Below, in pieces: positions 25,892 to 35,368 of a DNA stretch of 64,000 nucleotides (position 1 is its first letter; the number at the start of each line of letters is the position of its first letter). A program made the translations under genes and the position numbers. Origin of the DNA: Thiemannella venezuelensis (GTDB taxonomy: Bacteria > Actinomycetota > Actinomycetes > Streptosporangiales > Streptosporangiaceae); the NCBI RefSeq assembly GCF_014203605.1, contig NZ_JACHJJ010000001.1, positions 496,001 through 560,000 of the forward strand. Direction: 5' to 3'. The notes under the pieces are model-generated. The model saw only the letters and a program-made list of their open reading frames with translations. It was not told the DNA's origin and ran no database searches.

Positions 25892-27633
25892 TCCAGTCGA
25901 TCGACTACTACGCGATCGCCGCGCCGCTGATCCTCGCGCTGGCCGCCGGGCTCGTCCTGGTCCTGGACGCCTTCCTGCCGCGCAGGCCGTACGTGCGGCC
26001 CGGGCTGGGCCTGGTCGCGCTGGCCGGGGTGTTCGGGGCGCTGGGCGTGGTCGTCTCCCAGGCGCTGCGCGGCGGGGCCCCGCTGCGGACCTTCTGCGTC
26101 CCCGAAGGCCTCGCGGGCCCCGAGCGGGCCGGGCTGGGCGCGCTCCCCCCTCAGGGAGGCCCGTCCGGCGGGGGCGGTGCGGCGGCCGCCTCCTCGTGCT
26201 CGTTCGTGGTGGACGGCTTCACCCTGGTTCTCGCGGGACTCGTGCTCCTGGCCGGCGCGGTCGTGGTGCTGCTGTCGATGGCGGAGCTCTCCGACGGGGA
26301 GGTCCCCGTCGGAGAGTGGTATTTCCTGCTGCTGTGCGTCCTCGCCGGCGCGGTCTCCCTGCCCGCCGCGAGAGACCTGATCATGCTGGTGGTCGCGCTG
26401 GAGCTGGTCTCGCTCCCGGTCTTCGCGCTCACCGCGCTCAGACGCTACGACGGGCGGGCCTCCGAGGCGGCCGTCAAGCTCTTCCTGGTCTCAGTGGTCT
26501 CGACGGCGGTGATGCTCTTCGGCGTCTCCCTGCTGTACGGCATGACCGGGACCGTCTACCTCGACCGGCTGGCCCGGACCATGCGCGAGGCCGTCCCGCA
26601 GGTCATCGGCGGCCCCGGGGTGGAGCCGGTGAGCACCGCCGGCGGAGCCATGGCGACCATCGGCCGGACGAACGACCGGTGGGCCTCCTTCCCGGACCAC
26701 GCCTCGCTCCAGGTCTCCTACGACCTGCCGCCCGTGGTCACCGTGGCCGTGGTGCTGGTGATCGCCGGGTTCGCCTTCAAGGTCGCGGCGGTGCCGTTCC
26801 ACGCCTGGGCGGCCGACGTCTACCAGGGGGCCCCGGTCCCGGTCGCGGCGCTGCTCTCGGTGATCTCCAAGGCGGCGGGGTTCGCCGGGCTCATCCTCGT
26901 CCTGGTCGCCGCCCTGGGCGGCCAGGCCGCCACCTGGGCGCCGATCATCGCGGTCCTCGCCGCGCTGACCATGACCGCGGGCAACCTCCTGGCGCTCCGG
27001 CAGCGCGACGCGGTCCGCCTCCTCGCCTGGTCCTCGGTCGCCCAGTCCGGCTACATCCTCGCCCCGCTCGGTGTCCTCACAGGTGAGGCGATGGGCGCCT
27101 CCGTCGCCTACCTGGTCTTCTACGCGGCCATGAACCTCGGGGCGTTCACCGTGGTCATGCTGGTGTCGCGGCGGGGCGGCGGTGGGCTCGACGACTACCG
27201 GGGGCTGGTGTTCCGGAGTCCGGCGGCCGGGCTGGCGCTCGCGTTCTTCCTGGTCTGCCTGGCCGGGCTGCCACCGGGGCTGGCCGGGCTGTTCGCCAAG
27301 ATCGTGGTGTTCAGGGAGATCGTCGACGGCGGCGGAGCCTGGCTGGCCGCGGTGATGGCGGTCAACACCGTCATCGGCCTCTACTACTACGTCGCCTGGG
27401 CCGTACGGATCTTCACCCCCGTCCGCGTGCCGCTGGACGGCACCGCGGGCACGGCCGCGGGCGGCGGGAGCGCGGGGACGGACGGTCCGCCTTCCGGGGC
27501 GGGCGGCGCCTCCCGCGGATGGCTGCCCGTGGGGGCGGCGATCGCCCTGGCGGGTCTGGTCGCGGTGGCGTTCTCGGTGGCCCCGCAGTGGGTGCTCGAC
27601 CTGGTGCCGGGATCCTTCACCGGCCACGGCTAG
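25888..27633 (+). CDS. nuoN: NADH-quinone oxidoreductase-type subunit N (antiporter-like)
   Basis: The GTG at 25888 overlaps the nuoM stop and gives 581 residues. The frame is open far upstream through nuoM, but only this start yields a NuoN N-terminus ([20 protein letters not shown]). Markers include [18 protein letters not shown] (functional Glu), [20 protein letters not shown] with the key Lys and P-F-H-x-W-x-x-D-V-Y signature, and [16 protein letters not shown]. Two polar loops (~70-105 and ~235-270) are longer than in enteric NuoN. It completes the set ABCHIJKLMN. Confidence 0.93.
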   Translation: MIQSIDYYAIAAPLILALAAGLVLVLDAFLPRRPYVRPGLGLVALAGVFGALGVVVSQALRGGAPLRTFCVPEGLAGPERAGLGALPPQGGPSGGGGAAAASSCSFVVDGFTLVLAGLVLLAGAVVVLLSMAELSDGEVPVGEWYFLLLCVLAGAVSLPAARDLIMLVVALELVSLPVFALTALRRYDGRASEAAVKLFLVSVVSTAVMLFGVSLLYGMTGTVYLDRLARTMREAVPQVIGGPGVEPVSTAGGAMATIGRTNDRWASFPDHASLQVSYDLPPVVTVAVVLVIAGFAFKVAAVPFHAWAADVYQGAPVPVAALLSVISKAAGFAGLILVLVAALGGQAATWAPIIAVLAALTMTAGNLLALRQRDAVRLLAWSSVAQSGYILAPLGVLTGEAMGASVAYLVFYAAMNLGAFTVVMLVSRRGGGGLDDYRGLVFRSPAAGLALAFFLVCLAGLPPGLAGLFAKIVVFREIVDGGGAWLAAVMAVNTVIGLYYYVAWAVRIFTPVRVPLDGTAGTAAGGGSAGTDGPPSGAGGASRGWLPVGAAIALAGLVAVAFSVAPQWVLDLVPGSFTGHG

Positions 27634-27681
27634 CCGGCCGGGCGCCGGGATCACGTCGGCGGAACCCCTGCGAAGGAAGAG

Positions 27682-28761
27682 ATGAACCCCGAAAGACGAC
27701 ACATCACCGTGAGCGCGGCCACCCCCTTCGAGCGCGGCAGGGAACGCGGCGAGCAGCTCCGCGACGTGCTTCCCGGCGGACTCGGGATCTACTCCGAGCT
27801 CTTCCGCCTGGCAGGCCTGACCGAGGACCGGGTCCGCGAGGACGCGCTCCGCACGGCGGACGCGGTCGGCGCGTTCCGCCCCCGTCTGCGGGAGGAGATG
27901 GACGGCGTCGCCGCGGGCGCCGGGATCGATCCATGGCGGATCTCCGCGCTCAACGCGCGCACCGAGATCCTCGCGCAGAGCGGTACGGGCCGTCCGGGCG
28001 AGTGCTCGACCATCGTGCGCCGTCTCGAGGCCGGCGCGGGCGGCCCGCGCACCTTCGGCGTGCAGACCTGGGACTGGCACGTGGAGCTCGCGCCGTACTG
28101 GCACACGCACGAGGTGCGCGGCGGCCGGTACGACGTGGCCGGGGTCACCGAGCACGGCATCCTCGGCAAGGTCGGGGTCAACGGCGCCGGGCTCGCGCTG
28201 CACTTCAACATCCTCGGGCACCGGGCGGACGGCGCCGGGGGCGTTCCGGTGCACCTCCTCGCCGCGACCGTGCTGGAGGAGGCCGGGTCGGTCGCGGAGG
28301 CGCTCGACCTCGTGCGGTCGGCGCCGGTCAGCGCGTCGAGTTCGTTCACCCTCTTCGACCGGGAGGCGGCCGTCACCGCCGACATCACCCCGGTCGGGGT
28401 GTTCGTGGTGGAGCCGGTCGGGGGGAGCGTCATCCGGACCAACCACTTCCTCTCGCCGGTGCCCCGCGCGGGCGAGAAGAACGAGCTCTACCAGCCGGAC
28501 TCGGGCGAGCGCTACGACCTCGTGGCCTCCCGCCTGGCGCGCGGTCCGGAGCCGCGGAGCGCGACCGAGCTGCTCGGCCTCCTCCGCTCCGAACCGGGCC
28601 AGCCGCAGCTGTGCTGCGTGCCGGACATGGCGCTGCCGCTCGGTCAGCGCTGGGCGACCCTCTCCACGATCGTGCTGGAACCCGCCGACCGGTCGATGCG
28701 CGTCACCGAGGGTTCGCCGCTCGGTGCACGGGACCGGCCGTGGCGGGTGCTCACGGCCTGA
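27682..28761 (+). CDS. C45-family acyltransferase/peptidase (AAT-like Ntn-hydrolase)
   Basis: A 359-residue protein with ATG after GGAAGAG. The family combines an N-terminal helical segment ([14 protein letters not shown]) with an autoprocessed Ntn domain; the candidate nucleophile is C108 in [21 protein letters not shown] and [20 protein letters not shown] follow, as in acyl-CoA:6-aminopenicillanate acyltransferase-like proteins. NHFLSP(V) near 255 is another family motif. Actual substrates of bacterial members are mostly unknown amide bonds. It lies 48 bp after nuoN on the same strand and may be co-transcribed, though no functional link to respiration is evident. Confidence 0.8.
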   Translation: MNPERRHITVSAATPFERGRERGEQLRDVLPGGLGIYSELFRLAGLTEDRVREDALRTADAVGAFRPRLREEMDGVAAGAGIDPWRISALNARTEILAQSGTGRPGECSTIVRRLEAGAGGPRTFGVQTWDWHVELAPYWHTHEVRGGRYDVAGVTEHGILGKVGVNGAGLALHFNILGHRADGAGGVPVHLLAATVLEEAGSVAEALDLVRSAPVSASSSFTLFDREAAVTADITPVGVFVVEPVGGSVIRTNHFLSPVPRAGEKNELYQPDSGERYDLVASRLARGPEPRSATELLGLLRSEPGQPQLCCVPDMALPLGQRWATLSTIVLEPADRSMRVTEGSPLGARDRPWRVLTA

Positions 28762-28877
28762 GCGGTCGGGACGGCCGACCGGGGATCCCCTGCGCACGGC
28801 CGGGCGGTCGGCACGGGCACCGGCCGGTCCGCGATCCCCCGCGTCACCCCTGTCACGGGCCGGGGAGCCCGCCTCGC

Positions 28878-28891
28878 CGTTCCCGGGAACG
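28878..28891. promoter_or_regulatory. Perfect 14-bp palindrome upstream of htpX
   Basis: CGTTCCCGGGAACG is fully self-complementary and lies 58 bp before the htpX start in an otherwise unremarkable 188-bp gap. It could be an operator for a stress regulator; the binder is unknown. Confidence 0.4.
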
Positions 28892-28949
28892 TTCGGCCAG
28901 GCCGGAGACGTTGGTCCAGGTGAGTCGCCGTCACCGGAAGGAGGACGTG

Positions 28950-29801
28950 GTGCACCGCAACGGCCTGCGTACCGCTGTCCTCCTCGGCGCGCTCTCCACT
29001 GTGATCATCGCGGTGGGGGCGTGGCTGGGAGGCGGCACCGGCGTGCAGTTCGCGGTCCTGGCCGCCCTGCTGGGCAACGGCGCCGCCTACTTCCTCTCCG
29101 ACCGGATCGCGCTGTCCGCCATGCGGGCCCGGCCGGTCGGCGAGGTCGAGCAGCCGGTTCTCTACCGGATCGTGCGCGAGCTCTCCACCGAGGCGCGCCA
29201 GCCCATGCCCCGGCTGTACGTCTCGCCGACCATGCAGCCCAACGCCTTCGCGACCGGCCGCAACCCGCGCAACGCAGCGGTCTGCGTGACCTACGGCATC
29301 ACCCGGCTCCTCGACGAGCGCGAGCTGCGCGGGGTCGTCGGGCACGAGCTCTCCCACGTGTACAACCGGGACATCCTGATCTCCTCGGTGGCCGGCGCCC
29401 TCGCCTCGATGATCACCTACCTCGGCTACGCCGGCCTGTTCCTCGGCGGCGGGGACGACGACGAGGGCCCCGGCTTCCTCGGCGCGCTGCTGATGACGGT
29501 GCTCGGCCCGGCCGCCGCCGGGATGATCCAGCTGGCGATCTCCCGGTCCCGCGAGTTCCAGGCGGACGAGTCGGGCGCCCGGCTGACCGGCGACCCGCTG
29601 GCCCTCGCCTCGGCGCTGCGGAAGATCGAGATGGGCGTGCGGCGGCTGCCGCTCCCCGAGAACGGGCGCCTCGCCTCCACCTCCCATCTCATGATCGCCA
29701 ACCCCTTCCGGGGGACGGGCATCAGCCGGATGTTCTCCACCCACCCGCCCACCGCCGAGCGCGTCGCCCGCCTGGAGCGCATGGCCGGCTACCGCCGCTG
29801 A
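28950..29801 (+). CDS. htpX: HtpX-type membrane zinc metalloprotease
   Basis: Two adjacent GTG codons follow GGAAGGAGGAC; the second (28950) has the better spacing and gives 283 residues. Two N-terminal helices (~8-25, 28-46) are followed by the catalytic zinc motif H132-E-L-S-H136 ([13 protein letters not shown]), two further hydrophobic segments (~148-170 and ~180-197), and the third-ligand region [13 protein letters not shown] (~200). HtpX degrades misfolded membrane proteins from the cytoplasmic side. Position after the nuo operon may reflect quality control of membrane subunits (inference). Confidence 0.92.
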   Translation: MHRNGLRTAVLLGALSTVIIAVGAWLGGGTGVQFAVLAALLGNGAAYFLSDRIALSAMRARPVGEVEQPVLYRIVRELSTEARQPMPRLYVSPTMQPNAFATGRNPRNAAVCVTYGITRLLDERELRGVVGHELSHVYNRDILISSVAGALASMITYLGYAGLFLGGGDDDEGPGFLGALLMTVLGPAAAGMIQLAISRSREFQADESGARLTGDPLALASALRKIEMGVRRLPLPENGRLASTSHLMIANPFRGTGISRMFSTHPPTAERVARLERMAGYRR

Positions 29802-29820
29802 ACCACCGGGCACGCCCCGG

Positions 29821-29854
29821 CGGTACGGCCCGCGCCGGGACGCGAGCCGTACCG
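29821..29854. terminator. Bidirectional terminator hairpin after htpX
   Basis: CGGTACGGC (29821-29829) pairs perfectly with GCCGTACCG (29846-29854), immediately before the stop of the convergent gene. Confidence 0.7.
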
Positions 29855-31018
29855 TCACATGACGATGCCGGGAACCAGCAGGTGGGAGAAGGACGGATAG
29901 CTGTGCAGCTCGCGCGTCCCGCCGGTCCTGACGTTCACCGCGTAGACGGTCGTGACCGCGTCCCGCGGCGGAGCGTCGGCCGACGACACGGTGGTCAGGG
30001 CTGTGACCTCGGTGTCGTTGAGCCAGTGTCCCAGGCGGATGACGGTGGTGTCCTCGGGCAGGCCCCGGATCCGGATCCTGCCCTGGACCTTCCCCGTCGC
30101 GGAGTCGAAGACGACGAGGGTGCCGTCCTCCGCGTGCCGGTCGTCCTCGCGCCCGTTTCCGATCTTGGTCATCGTCCGGCCGTCGGGCGCGAACGCGCTG
30201 AACCGCTGGCCGTACTCCGGGATGCCGGACTCGCGAACCTCGCCTCCGGGGGAGACGAGCCGGATCCGTGACCGGTCGTCCGCCCAGCGGACCACCACGA
30301 CCGGACCCCCGCCGTCCGCGACGCTCACGGGCATCCACCCGGTGGGAAGCCGGGTGGTCCGGCCGTTGCGCATGTCGATCGAGACGGCGAGCGGCTTCTC
30401 CGGGCCGAAGGAGGTGAAGGCCAGCCGGCGTCCGTCGCCGGACAGCCGGAGGAAGACCTCCGCCGCCTCCAGTTGCTCCTGCCCCACCTTCACCGGGGCG
30501 GTGAACTCCTTGCCGCTCTCCAGCTCACGGACCTTGAAGGTCCGGTCCCGGCGGCTGTAGTAGGCCATGGCGCGGCCGTCCGGGGTGATCACCAGCGGGC
30601 TGAACACGCTCCCGTCCGAGCCGCCGAGTCCCAGGGCCTGGGGCACGTCATAGGTCTCGCCGCCCCGGGTGACCACCCGCCACACGCCGTGCACGCAGTC
30701 CGGCGGCACGCCCTGCCCGGTGCACGAGGTGAGGTACGCGTAGGAGAGAGGGTCCACCCCGCGGGCCGGCAGCGGCGACGAGCTGATCTCCCAGCTCCGG
30801 GGGCCCACCGGCGAGGCCACCATGTCGCGCGCCCCGCGGCCCGGCAGCAGGCCGGTGGCCACGCTCGTCCCGAGGACCGCGACCGCGGTCGCGGCGGCGG
30901 CCACCAGCAGCGCGCCCGTCCGCCGCCTGTGCCGGCTCCTCCGGATCGCCCGGTCGGCGAGGTCCACCGCCGGAGCCTCGTCCGCGATCTCGTGCAGGGT
31001 GTCGTGCAGCCGGGTCAT
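29855..31018 (-). CDS. Membrane-anchored beta-propeller-like protein, putative partner of SigE-family sigma factor
   Basis: A 387-residue protein with a short cytoplasmic N-terminus (~1-33, ending RSRHRRRTG), one helix (~35-56) and a large exported region. The exported part consists of repeated beta-type segments with (S/P)DGR motifs (ITPDGRAMAYYS, SGDGRRLAFTSF, APDGRTMTKIG), as in TolB/WD40-like propellers. Its ATG overlaps the sigma-factor stop by 4 bp, so they are co-translated. This layout (small cytoplasmic domain, one helix, external sensor) suggests a membrane anti-sigma or co-sensor, but no known anti-sigma domain was recognised. A secreted relative is encoded at 32203. Confidence 0.6.
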   Translation of the reverse strand: MTRLHDTLHEIADEAPAVDLADRAIRRSRHRRRTGALLVAAAATAVAVLGTSVATGLLPGRGARDMVASPVGPRSWEISSSPLPARGVDPLSYAYLTSCTGQGVPPDCVHGVWRVVTRGGETYDVPQALGLGGSDGSVFSPLVITPDGRAMAYYSRRDRTFKVRELESGKEFTAPVKVGQEQLEAAEVFLRLSGDGRRLAFTSFGPEKPLAVSIDMRNGRTTRLPTGWMPVSVADGGGPVVVVRWADDRSRIRLVSPGGEVRESGIPEYGQRFSAFAPDGRTMTKIGNGREDDRHAEDGTLVVFDSATGKVQGRIRIRGLPEDTTVIRLGHWLNDTEVTALTTVSSADAPPRDAVTTVYAVNVRTGGTRELHSYPSFSHLLVPGIVM

Positions 31019-31533
31019 CGGTTCACCTCCAGGGTCTCGACCTCGACGAGCAGGTGGGCCAGCTCGGGTGCGAGCATGCGCAGGCGTCCCAGCGCGTGGT
31101 GGGTCTGGCTCTTGACGGTGCCGAGCGAGCAGTTCAGCAGTTCGGCCGTCTCACGCTCGCTGCGGTCCTCGTAGAAGCGCAGGACGATCACGGCGCGCTG
31201 CCGGGGGGTCAGCCGGGCGAGGGCCTGGCGCAGGACGATCCGGTCGACCGTGGAGTCGTCGTGGGAGCGGCCGTACTCCGGCGGGTCGGCGCTGGGCAGC
31301 TCCCTGCGGACGCGGCGCCGCCAGGAGACGTGCTGGTTGATCAGTGCCTTGCGGGTGTACGCCTCGGGGTTGCCGCCTTTCCGGAGCTTGGGCCACTGCC
31401 CGGCGACCTTGGCGAGGACACTCTGCAGCAGGTCTTCGGCGAGATGGGCGTCGCCCGTGAGCAGGTACGCGGTCCGGATCAGCGACTGCTGGCGGGCCTG
31501 CACGAACTCACGGAAGCCGTCATAACGGTCCAA
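31015..31533 (-). CDS. SigE-family RNA polymerase sigma-70 (ECF) factor
   Basis: A 172-residue protein from a TTG start preceded by GAGAGGAG. Region 2 lies at ~10-75 (FREFVQARQQSLIRTAYLLT, HLAEDLLQSVLAKV). Region 4 is at ~105-160 (LTPRQRAVIVLRFYEDRSER, LNCSLGTVKSQTHHALGRL), a clear helix-turn-helix. This is the short SigE-type family that is abundant in actinomycetes and usually paired with a membrane protein. The upstream strand carries GGAAC-type elements (around 31591-31605) typical of ECF -35 boxes, hinting at autoregulation. The downstream partner overlaps by 4 bp. Confidence 0.88.
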   Translation of the reverse strand: MDRYDGFREFVQARQQSLIRTAYLLTGDAHLAEDLLQSVLAKVAGQWPKLRKGGNPEAYTRKALINQHVSWRRRVRRELPSADPPEYGRSHDDSTVDRIVLRQALARLTPRQRAVIVLRFYEDRSERETAELLNCSLGTVKSQTHHALGRLRMLAPELAHLLVEVETLEVNR

Positions 31534-31605
31534 TGCGGTCTCCTCTCGCCCGTTGACAACGCGGGTGAGGGCCGCGGAGGTTGGAACCCTCCCGGAAGTT
31601 CCGGC

Positions 31606-32181
31606 TCAGGAGTGCACGGAGGCCGGGTCGGTCTCCTCCGGGGAGAGGCCGGGGATGCCGTCGATGCTCTCCCGGTTGTTCTTCGCCCGGTAGGCGCGTT
31701 TGGCCTGGGTGTCCTTGCGCTGCGCCCACTCGTCCAGCAGCGCGCGGTCCTGCTCGAAGGACATGAAGGGCACCGAGAAGCCGCAGGAGTCCGCGACGCG
31801 GTCGCACTCGACGACGATGACCGACCGGACTCCGGGGTGCGGGCCGAACCGTTCGAGCAGGCCGGGGAAGTCCGGGTCCTCCGGGACGACCACCCGGCCG
31901 GTGCCGTACAGGCGCACGATGTTCGGCGGGCCGGAGAAGGCGCAGAACATGATCGTGATCCGGCCGTTCTGGCGGAGGTGGGCGATGGTCTCGACGCCGC
32001 TGCCGTCGAGGTCGAGGTAGGCGACCGTGGTGTCGCCGAGGACGGTGAAGGTGTCGGGGTATCCCTTGGGGGAGACGTTGACGTGGCCGCCCTGTTCGGG
32101 GGCGGTGGCGACGAAGTAGACCGGCTGCGCTTCGATGAACGTGCGCAGCCGGTCGTCGATCCGATCATAGATTTTCCCCAT
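31606..32181 (-). CDS. Pyridoxamine 5'-phosphate oxidase-fold protein
   Basis: A 191-residue protein beginning MGKIYDRIDDRLRTFIEAQP, with FVATAPEQGGHVNVSPKGYP (~24-43) and YLDLDGSGVETIAHLRQNGR, the FMN-binding split-barrel pattern of PPOX-class proteins. The C-terminal part includes RVADSCGFSVPFM. Such proteins bind FMN, F420 or heme; which cofactor applies here cannot be decided from sequence. It lies between the sigma-factor gene and the secreted propeller gene, on the same strand. No Shine-Dalgarno is evident. Confidence 0.75.
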   Translation of the reverse strand: MGKIYDRIDDRLRTFIEAQPVYFVATAPEQGGHVNVSPKGYPDTFTVLGDTTVAYLDLDGSGVETIAHLRQNGRITIMFCAFSGPPNIVRLYGTGRVVVPEDPDFPGLLERFGPHPGVRSVIVVECDRVADSCGFSVPFMSFEQDRALLDEWAQRKDTQAKRAYRAKNNRESIDGIPGLSPEETDPASVHS

Positions 32182-32202
32182 GAAGGGGAAGATATCGGGC
32201 GG

Positions 32203-33219
32203 TCACTCGCCGGGCAGCCACCAGGTCCACGTGGTGCTCTTGATCCGGAAGGAGTCCAGCTTGCGGGTGGCGCCGGTCTCGGCGTTCACCGTCCGCTTCA
32301 CCGCCGAGCCGGGCTTCTCGTCCGAGCCCTCGCGGGAGGTCCAGAGCGTGAGCGTGCCGGCGGCGTCCCAGAAGAGGCGCTGCGAGGACTCGCCCTTGGG
32401 GATGCCGAGCGCGACGGCCTCGGAGACGGTGTCCGCGGCCAGGTCGTAGGTGCGCAGGCGGGGCCTGTTCGACCCGCCCGTGACGACGACGGCCACCGTG
32501 TTGCCGTCGTCGGCCAGCGCGACCGGGCTGTTGTTGGACACGATCTGCGGGACGACCTGGCTCGCGGTCTGCTCGCCCGCGGCGTCGAAGACCGCGAACT
32601 CGGTGGTGTTGTCGTCGGTGAACCGGCTGGTGAGCAGGTGCTCGCCGTCGGGGCTGAAGCTCAGCACGCTGTCGCTGGTCGGCAGCGTGACGACCTTGCC
32701 GGTCTTCAGGTTGGCGACGAGGGTCGGGAGCCTGTCCGCCTCGTCGTAGTAGTCGACCACGACGATCGAGCCGTCCGGGGAGATCACCGTGTCGACCTCC
32801 GCCATGCCCAGCCCCTTGGGCAGGGCGGCGGCCTTGCCGGGCAGCGGGCGGACCTTCCCGCTGTTCACGTCGCGGACGACGAGTCCGCCGTCCTTGAAGT
32901 AGTTCACGAACCGGCCGTCACCGCTGACCGCGAACGGCGTGGCGGCCTCCTTGTCCGCCTTGCCCTTCGCGTTCCGGGGATGGACCTGGGCGTCGGCCAG
33001 CTTGACGGTCTTCCCGCTGCGCATGGTCAGCGTCCAGGCGCCGCAGGGGACGGTGTAGTCCTTCTCGGGGCAGCTGCCGACCCACGCGTACCGGACGGAG
33101 TCGGGGGTGGCGGAGGCGGCTCCCGTATACGCCTGCGCCGGGGTGGCGATCACTGCGGAGGCCGCTGCGGCGGCCAGGGCGAGCGCGGCGAGGCCGCGGG
33201 AGGGAGGGATGAGGGCCAT
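32203..33219 (-). CDS. Secreted beta-propeller-like protein of unknown function
   Basis: A 338-residue protein with a Sec signal peptide (~1-31, cleavage plausible after ATPAQA). The mature part has repeated segments with SPDG/SGDG turns (AVSGDGRFVNYF, VISPDGSIVVVDY, SFSPDGEHLLTS) that suggest a propeller. It resembles the external part of the membrane protein at 29855, including a Cys-x-n-Cys pair near the start (GSCPEKDYTVPCGAW versus TSCTGQGVPPDCVHG) and an ending with a WW or S-F-S-H segment. It may bind a common ligand or compete with the anchored protein (inference). AAAGGA precedes the ATG. Confidence 0.6.
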   Translation of the reverse strand: MALIPPSRGLAALALAAAAASAVIATPAQAYTGAASATPDSVRYAWVGSCPEKDYTVPCGAWTLTMRSGKTVKLADAQVHPRNAKGKADKEAATPFAVSGDGRFVNYFKDGGLVVRDVNSGKVRPLPGKAAALPKGLGMAEVDTVISPDGSIVVVDYYDEADRLPTLVANLKTGKVVTLPTSDSVLSFSPDGEHLLTSRFTDDNTTEFAVFDAAGEQTASQVVPQIVSNNSPVALADDGNTVAVVVTGGSNRPRLRTYDLAADTVSEAVALGIPKGESSQRLFWDAAGTLTLWTSREGSDEKPGSAVKRTVNAETGATRKLDSFRIKSTTWTWWLPGE

Positions 33220-33377
33220 CGGGGGAATCCTTTCGTCACCTGGGTAGATGCGGGGTGGTCATGAAAGGTTGCGTCACGAATAGGCCACGAACCCCTCCCC
33301 TGCGACCATGCGCTCGATCCGTCCGGGTACGGCGGAGCGCCCGCCGCGGGCCTCGATCTCCGGCCGCGCCGGCAGCC

Positions 33378-34883
33378 CTACTCGTCCTCCGCGAACACGA
33401 TCTCGCGGCGCCTGCGGATCGCCGGGAGGACGGCGACGGCGAGCGCCGCCGCGGCCAGGGCCAGGAGCACCGCGGAGATCGGCCGGGTCAGGAAGACCGA
33501 CGCGTCGCCACGGGAGATGATGAGCGCCCGCCGCAGGTTCTCCTCGAGCAGGGGGCCGAGGACGAAGCCGAGCAGCAGCGGCGCCGGCTCGCAGCCGCAC
33601 TTGATCAGGACGTAGCCCAGGATCCCGAAGAACACGATCGCGTAGACGTCGTACGCGTTGAACCCCAGGGAGTACGTGCCGATCGCGGCGAACAGGATGA
33701 TCATCGGGAACAGCACCTGGTACGGGATGCGGAGCATACGCACCCAGAAGCCGATCAGCGGCAGGTTCAGCAGCACGAGCAGCACGTTGCCGATCCACAT
33801 CGACGCGATCAGCCCCCAGAACAGCTCCGGCTCGTCGGTGATGACGTTCGGGCCGGGGGTGATGCCGTGGACGATGAACGCGCCGACCATCAGCGCCATG
33901 ACCGGGTGGGCGGGCAGGCCCAGGGTGAGCAGCGGGATGAACGACGTCTGCGCGGCGGCGTTGTTCGCGGACTCGGGGCCCGCGACGCCCTCGATCGCGC
34001 CGTTCCCGAACTCCTGCCGCCGCTTCGAGATCCGCTTCTCGACGGCGTAGGAGGTGAAGGAGGCCAGCACGTGGCCGCCGCCGGGCAGGACGCCGAGCGC
34101 GGCGCCGAGACCGGTGCCCCGCAGGATCGGGCCGACGATCCGGCGCCGGTCCTCGCGGGTCGGCCAGAGGTTCCTCACCCTGCTGACGATCGCGGTCCGG
34201 GTTCGCTCGTCCTCCAGGTTGCGCAGGATCTCGGCCACCCCGAACATGCCGACGGCGACCGACACGAAGTCGATGCCGCCGTACAGCTCGCGCCGGTCGA
34301 ACACGAACCGGGGCGTGCCGGTGTAGATGTCCTGGCCGACCGTGCCGAGCAGGACGCCGAGCGCGATCATCGCCAGTGCCTTGAGCGCCGTGCCGCGCGC
34401 CAGCGCGATCGACACGATCAGGCCGAGCAGCACCAGTGAGAAGTACTCGGCCGGACCGAACGCCAACGCGATGCGGGCCAGCGGCGGGGCCGCGACGGCC
34501 AGCACGACGGTGGCCGCCGTACCCGCGACGAAGGACCCGATCGCGGCGGCTGCCAGCGCTGCGCCCGCCCGGCCCTGCCGGGCCATCTGGTGCCCGTCCA
34601 GCGCGGTGACCGCCGCCGACGACTCACCGGGCAGGTTGATCAGGATGGCGGTCGTCGAGCCGCCGTACTGCGCGCCGTAGTAGATGCCGGCCAGCATGAT
34701 CAGCGCCGTCACCGGCTCGAAGCCGAACGTGATCGGCAGCAGCATCGCCACCGTCGCCGTCGGGCCGATGCCGGGCAGCACGCCGACCGCCGTCCCGAGC
34801 AGCACTCCCACGAAGCAGTAGAGGACGTTCTGGACCAGGAGGGCGGTCGAGAAGCCCAGCGCGAGGTTGTCGAGAAGTTCCAT
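33378..34883 (-). CDS. tctA: Tripartite tricarboxylate transporter, large permease TctA
   Basis: A 501-residue protein with ~12 helices. Hallmarks are GVLPGIGPTATVAMLLPITF (~39-58), YYGAQYGGSTTAILINLPGE (~68-87) and GHQMARQGRAGAAL, then a second pseudo-repeat with LGALPGGGHVLASF-like and ESANNAAAQTSFIPLLTLG sequence. It is the transport subunit of the tctCBA operon on this strand and imports tricarboxylates or similar organic acids driven by an ion gradient. It is the last gene of the operon, 22 bp after tctB. Confidence 0.92.
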   Translation of the reverse strand: MELLDNLALGFSTALLVQNVLYCFVGVLLGTAVGVLPGIGPTATVAMLLPITFGFEPVTALIMLAGIYYGAQYGGSTTAILINLPGESSAAVTALDGHQMARQGRAGAALAAAAIGSFVAGTAATVVLAVAAPPLARIALAFGPAEYFSLVLLGLIVSIALARGTALKALAMIALGVLLGTVGQDIYTGTPRFVFDRRELYGGIDFVSVAVGMFGVAEILRNLEDERTRTAIVSRVRNLWPTREDRRRIVGPILRGTGLGAALGVLPGGGHVLASFTSYAVEKRISKRRQEFGNGAIEGVAGPESANNAAAQTSFIPLLTLGLPAHPVMALMVGAFIVHGITPGPNVITDEPELFWGLIASMWIGNVLLVLLNLPLIGFWVRMLRIPYQVLFPMIILFAAIGTYSLGFNAYDVYAIVFFGILGYVLIKCGCEPAPLLLGFVLGPLLEENLRRALIISRGDASVFLTRPISAVLLALAAAALAVAVLPAIRRRREIVFAEDE

Positions 34884-34905
34884 GCCCCTCAGTCCGGATG
34901 CCGCG

Positions 34906-35367
34906 TCAGAACCCCAGCCACGGGCCCCACAGCGGGATCCGCAGCTGAAGTCCGACGACGAAGACGAGCGTGCCGGCCGCGGTCAGCCCGGCGGCCACGG
35001 CCACGGCCGTGAGCAGCCGCACGCGCGAGCCGGCCAGCGTGGTGAGCAGGGCGGTCACCGCCGAGGCCGGCACGAACCCGAGGCCTCGGACGGTGAGTCC
35101 GAAGAACAGGACCGCGAGCACGATGAGGGCGATCGCACGCCAGGGGATCGGCCCGAACGAGACCACCTCGCCGGCGACGAGTCCCTTGACGGCGATCGCC
35201 AGGCCCAGGGCGGCCACGGCCGCGCCGACCAGCAGCGGGAAGGCGCCGGGGCCCATCCGCAGCGGGGTGCCCAGCTCGTAGCCGAGCGACCCCGCCACGA
35301 ACGCGCCACCGATCAGGACGAAGATCCCCCCGGCGAGGACGTCCGGGAAGGACCGGCGGCGCTCCAC
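34906..35367 (-). CDS. tctB: Tripartite tricarboxylate transporter, small permease TctB
   Basis: A 153-residue protein with four hydrophobic segments. The RMGPGAFPLLVGAAVAALGL stretch (~35-55) is the conserved G-P-G-x-F/W-P motif of TctB. It lies 1 bp after tctC and before tctA in the conserved C-B-A order. Confidence 0.9.
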   Translation of the reverse strand: MERRRSFPDVLAGGIFVLIGGAFVAGSLGYELGTPLRMGPGAFPLLVGAAVAALGLAIAVKGLVAGEVVSFGPIPWRAIALIVLAVLFFGLTVRGLGFVPASAVTALLTTLAGSRVRLLTAVAVAAGLTAAGTLVFVVGLQLRIPLWGPWLGF

Positions 35368-35368
35368 C

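Noticed and set aside
27519-28949. Long frame upstream of htpX (27519-29801)
   Set aside because: The first ~477 codons are a shadow of nuoN and the C45-family gene. HtpX sequence starts at the GTG at 28950 after a good ribosome-binding site.
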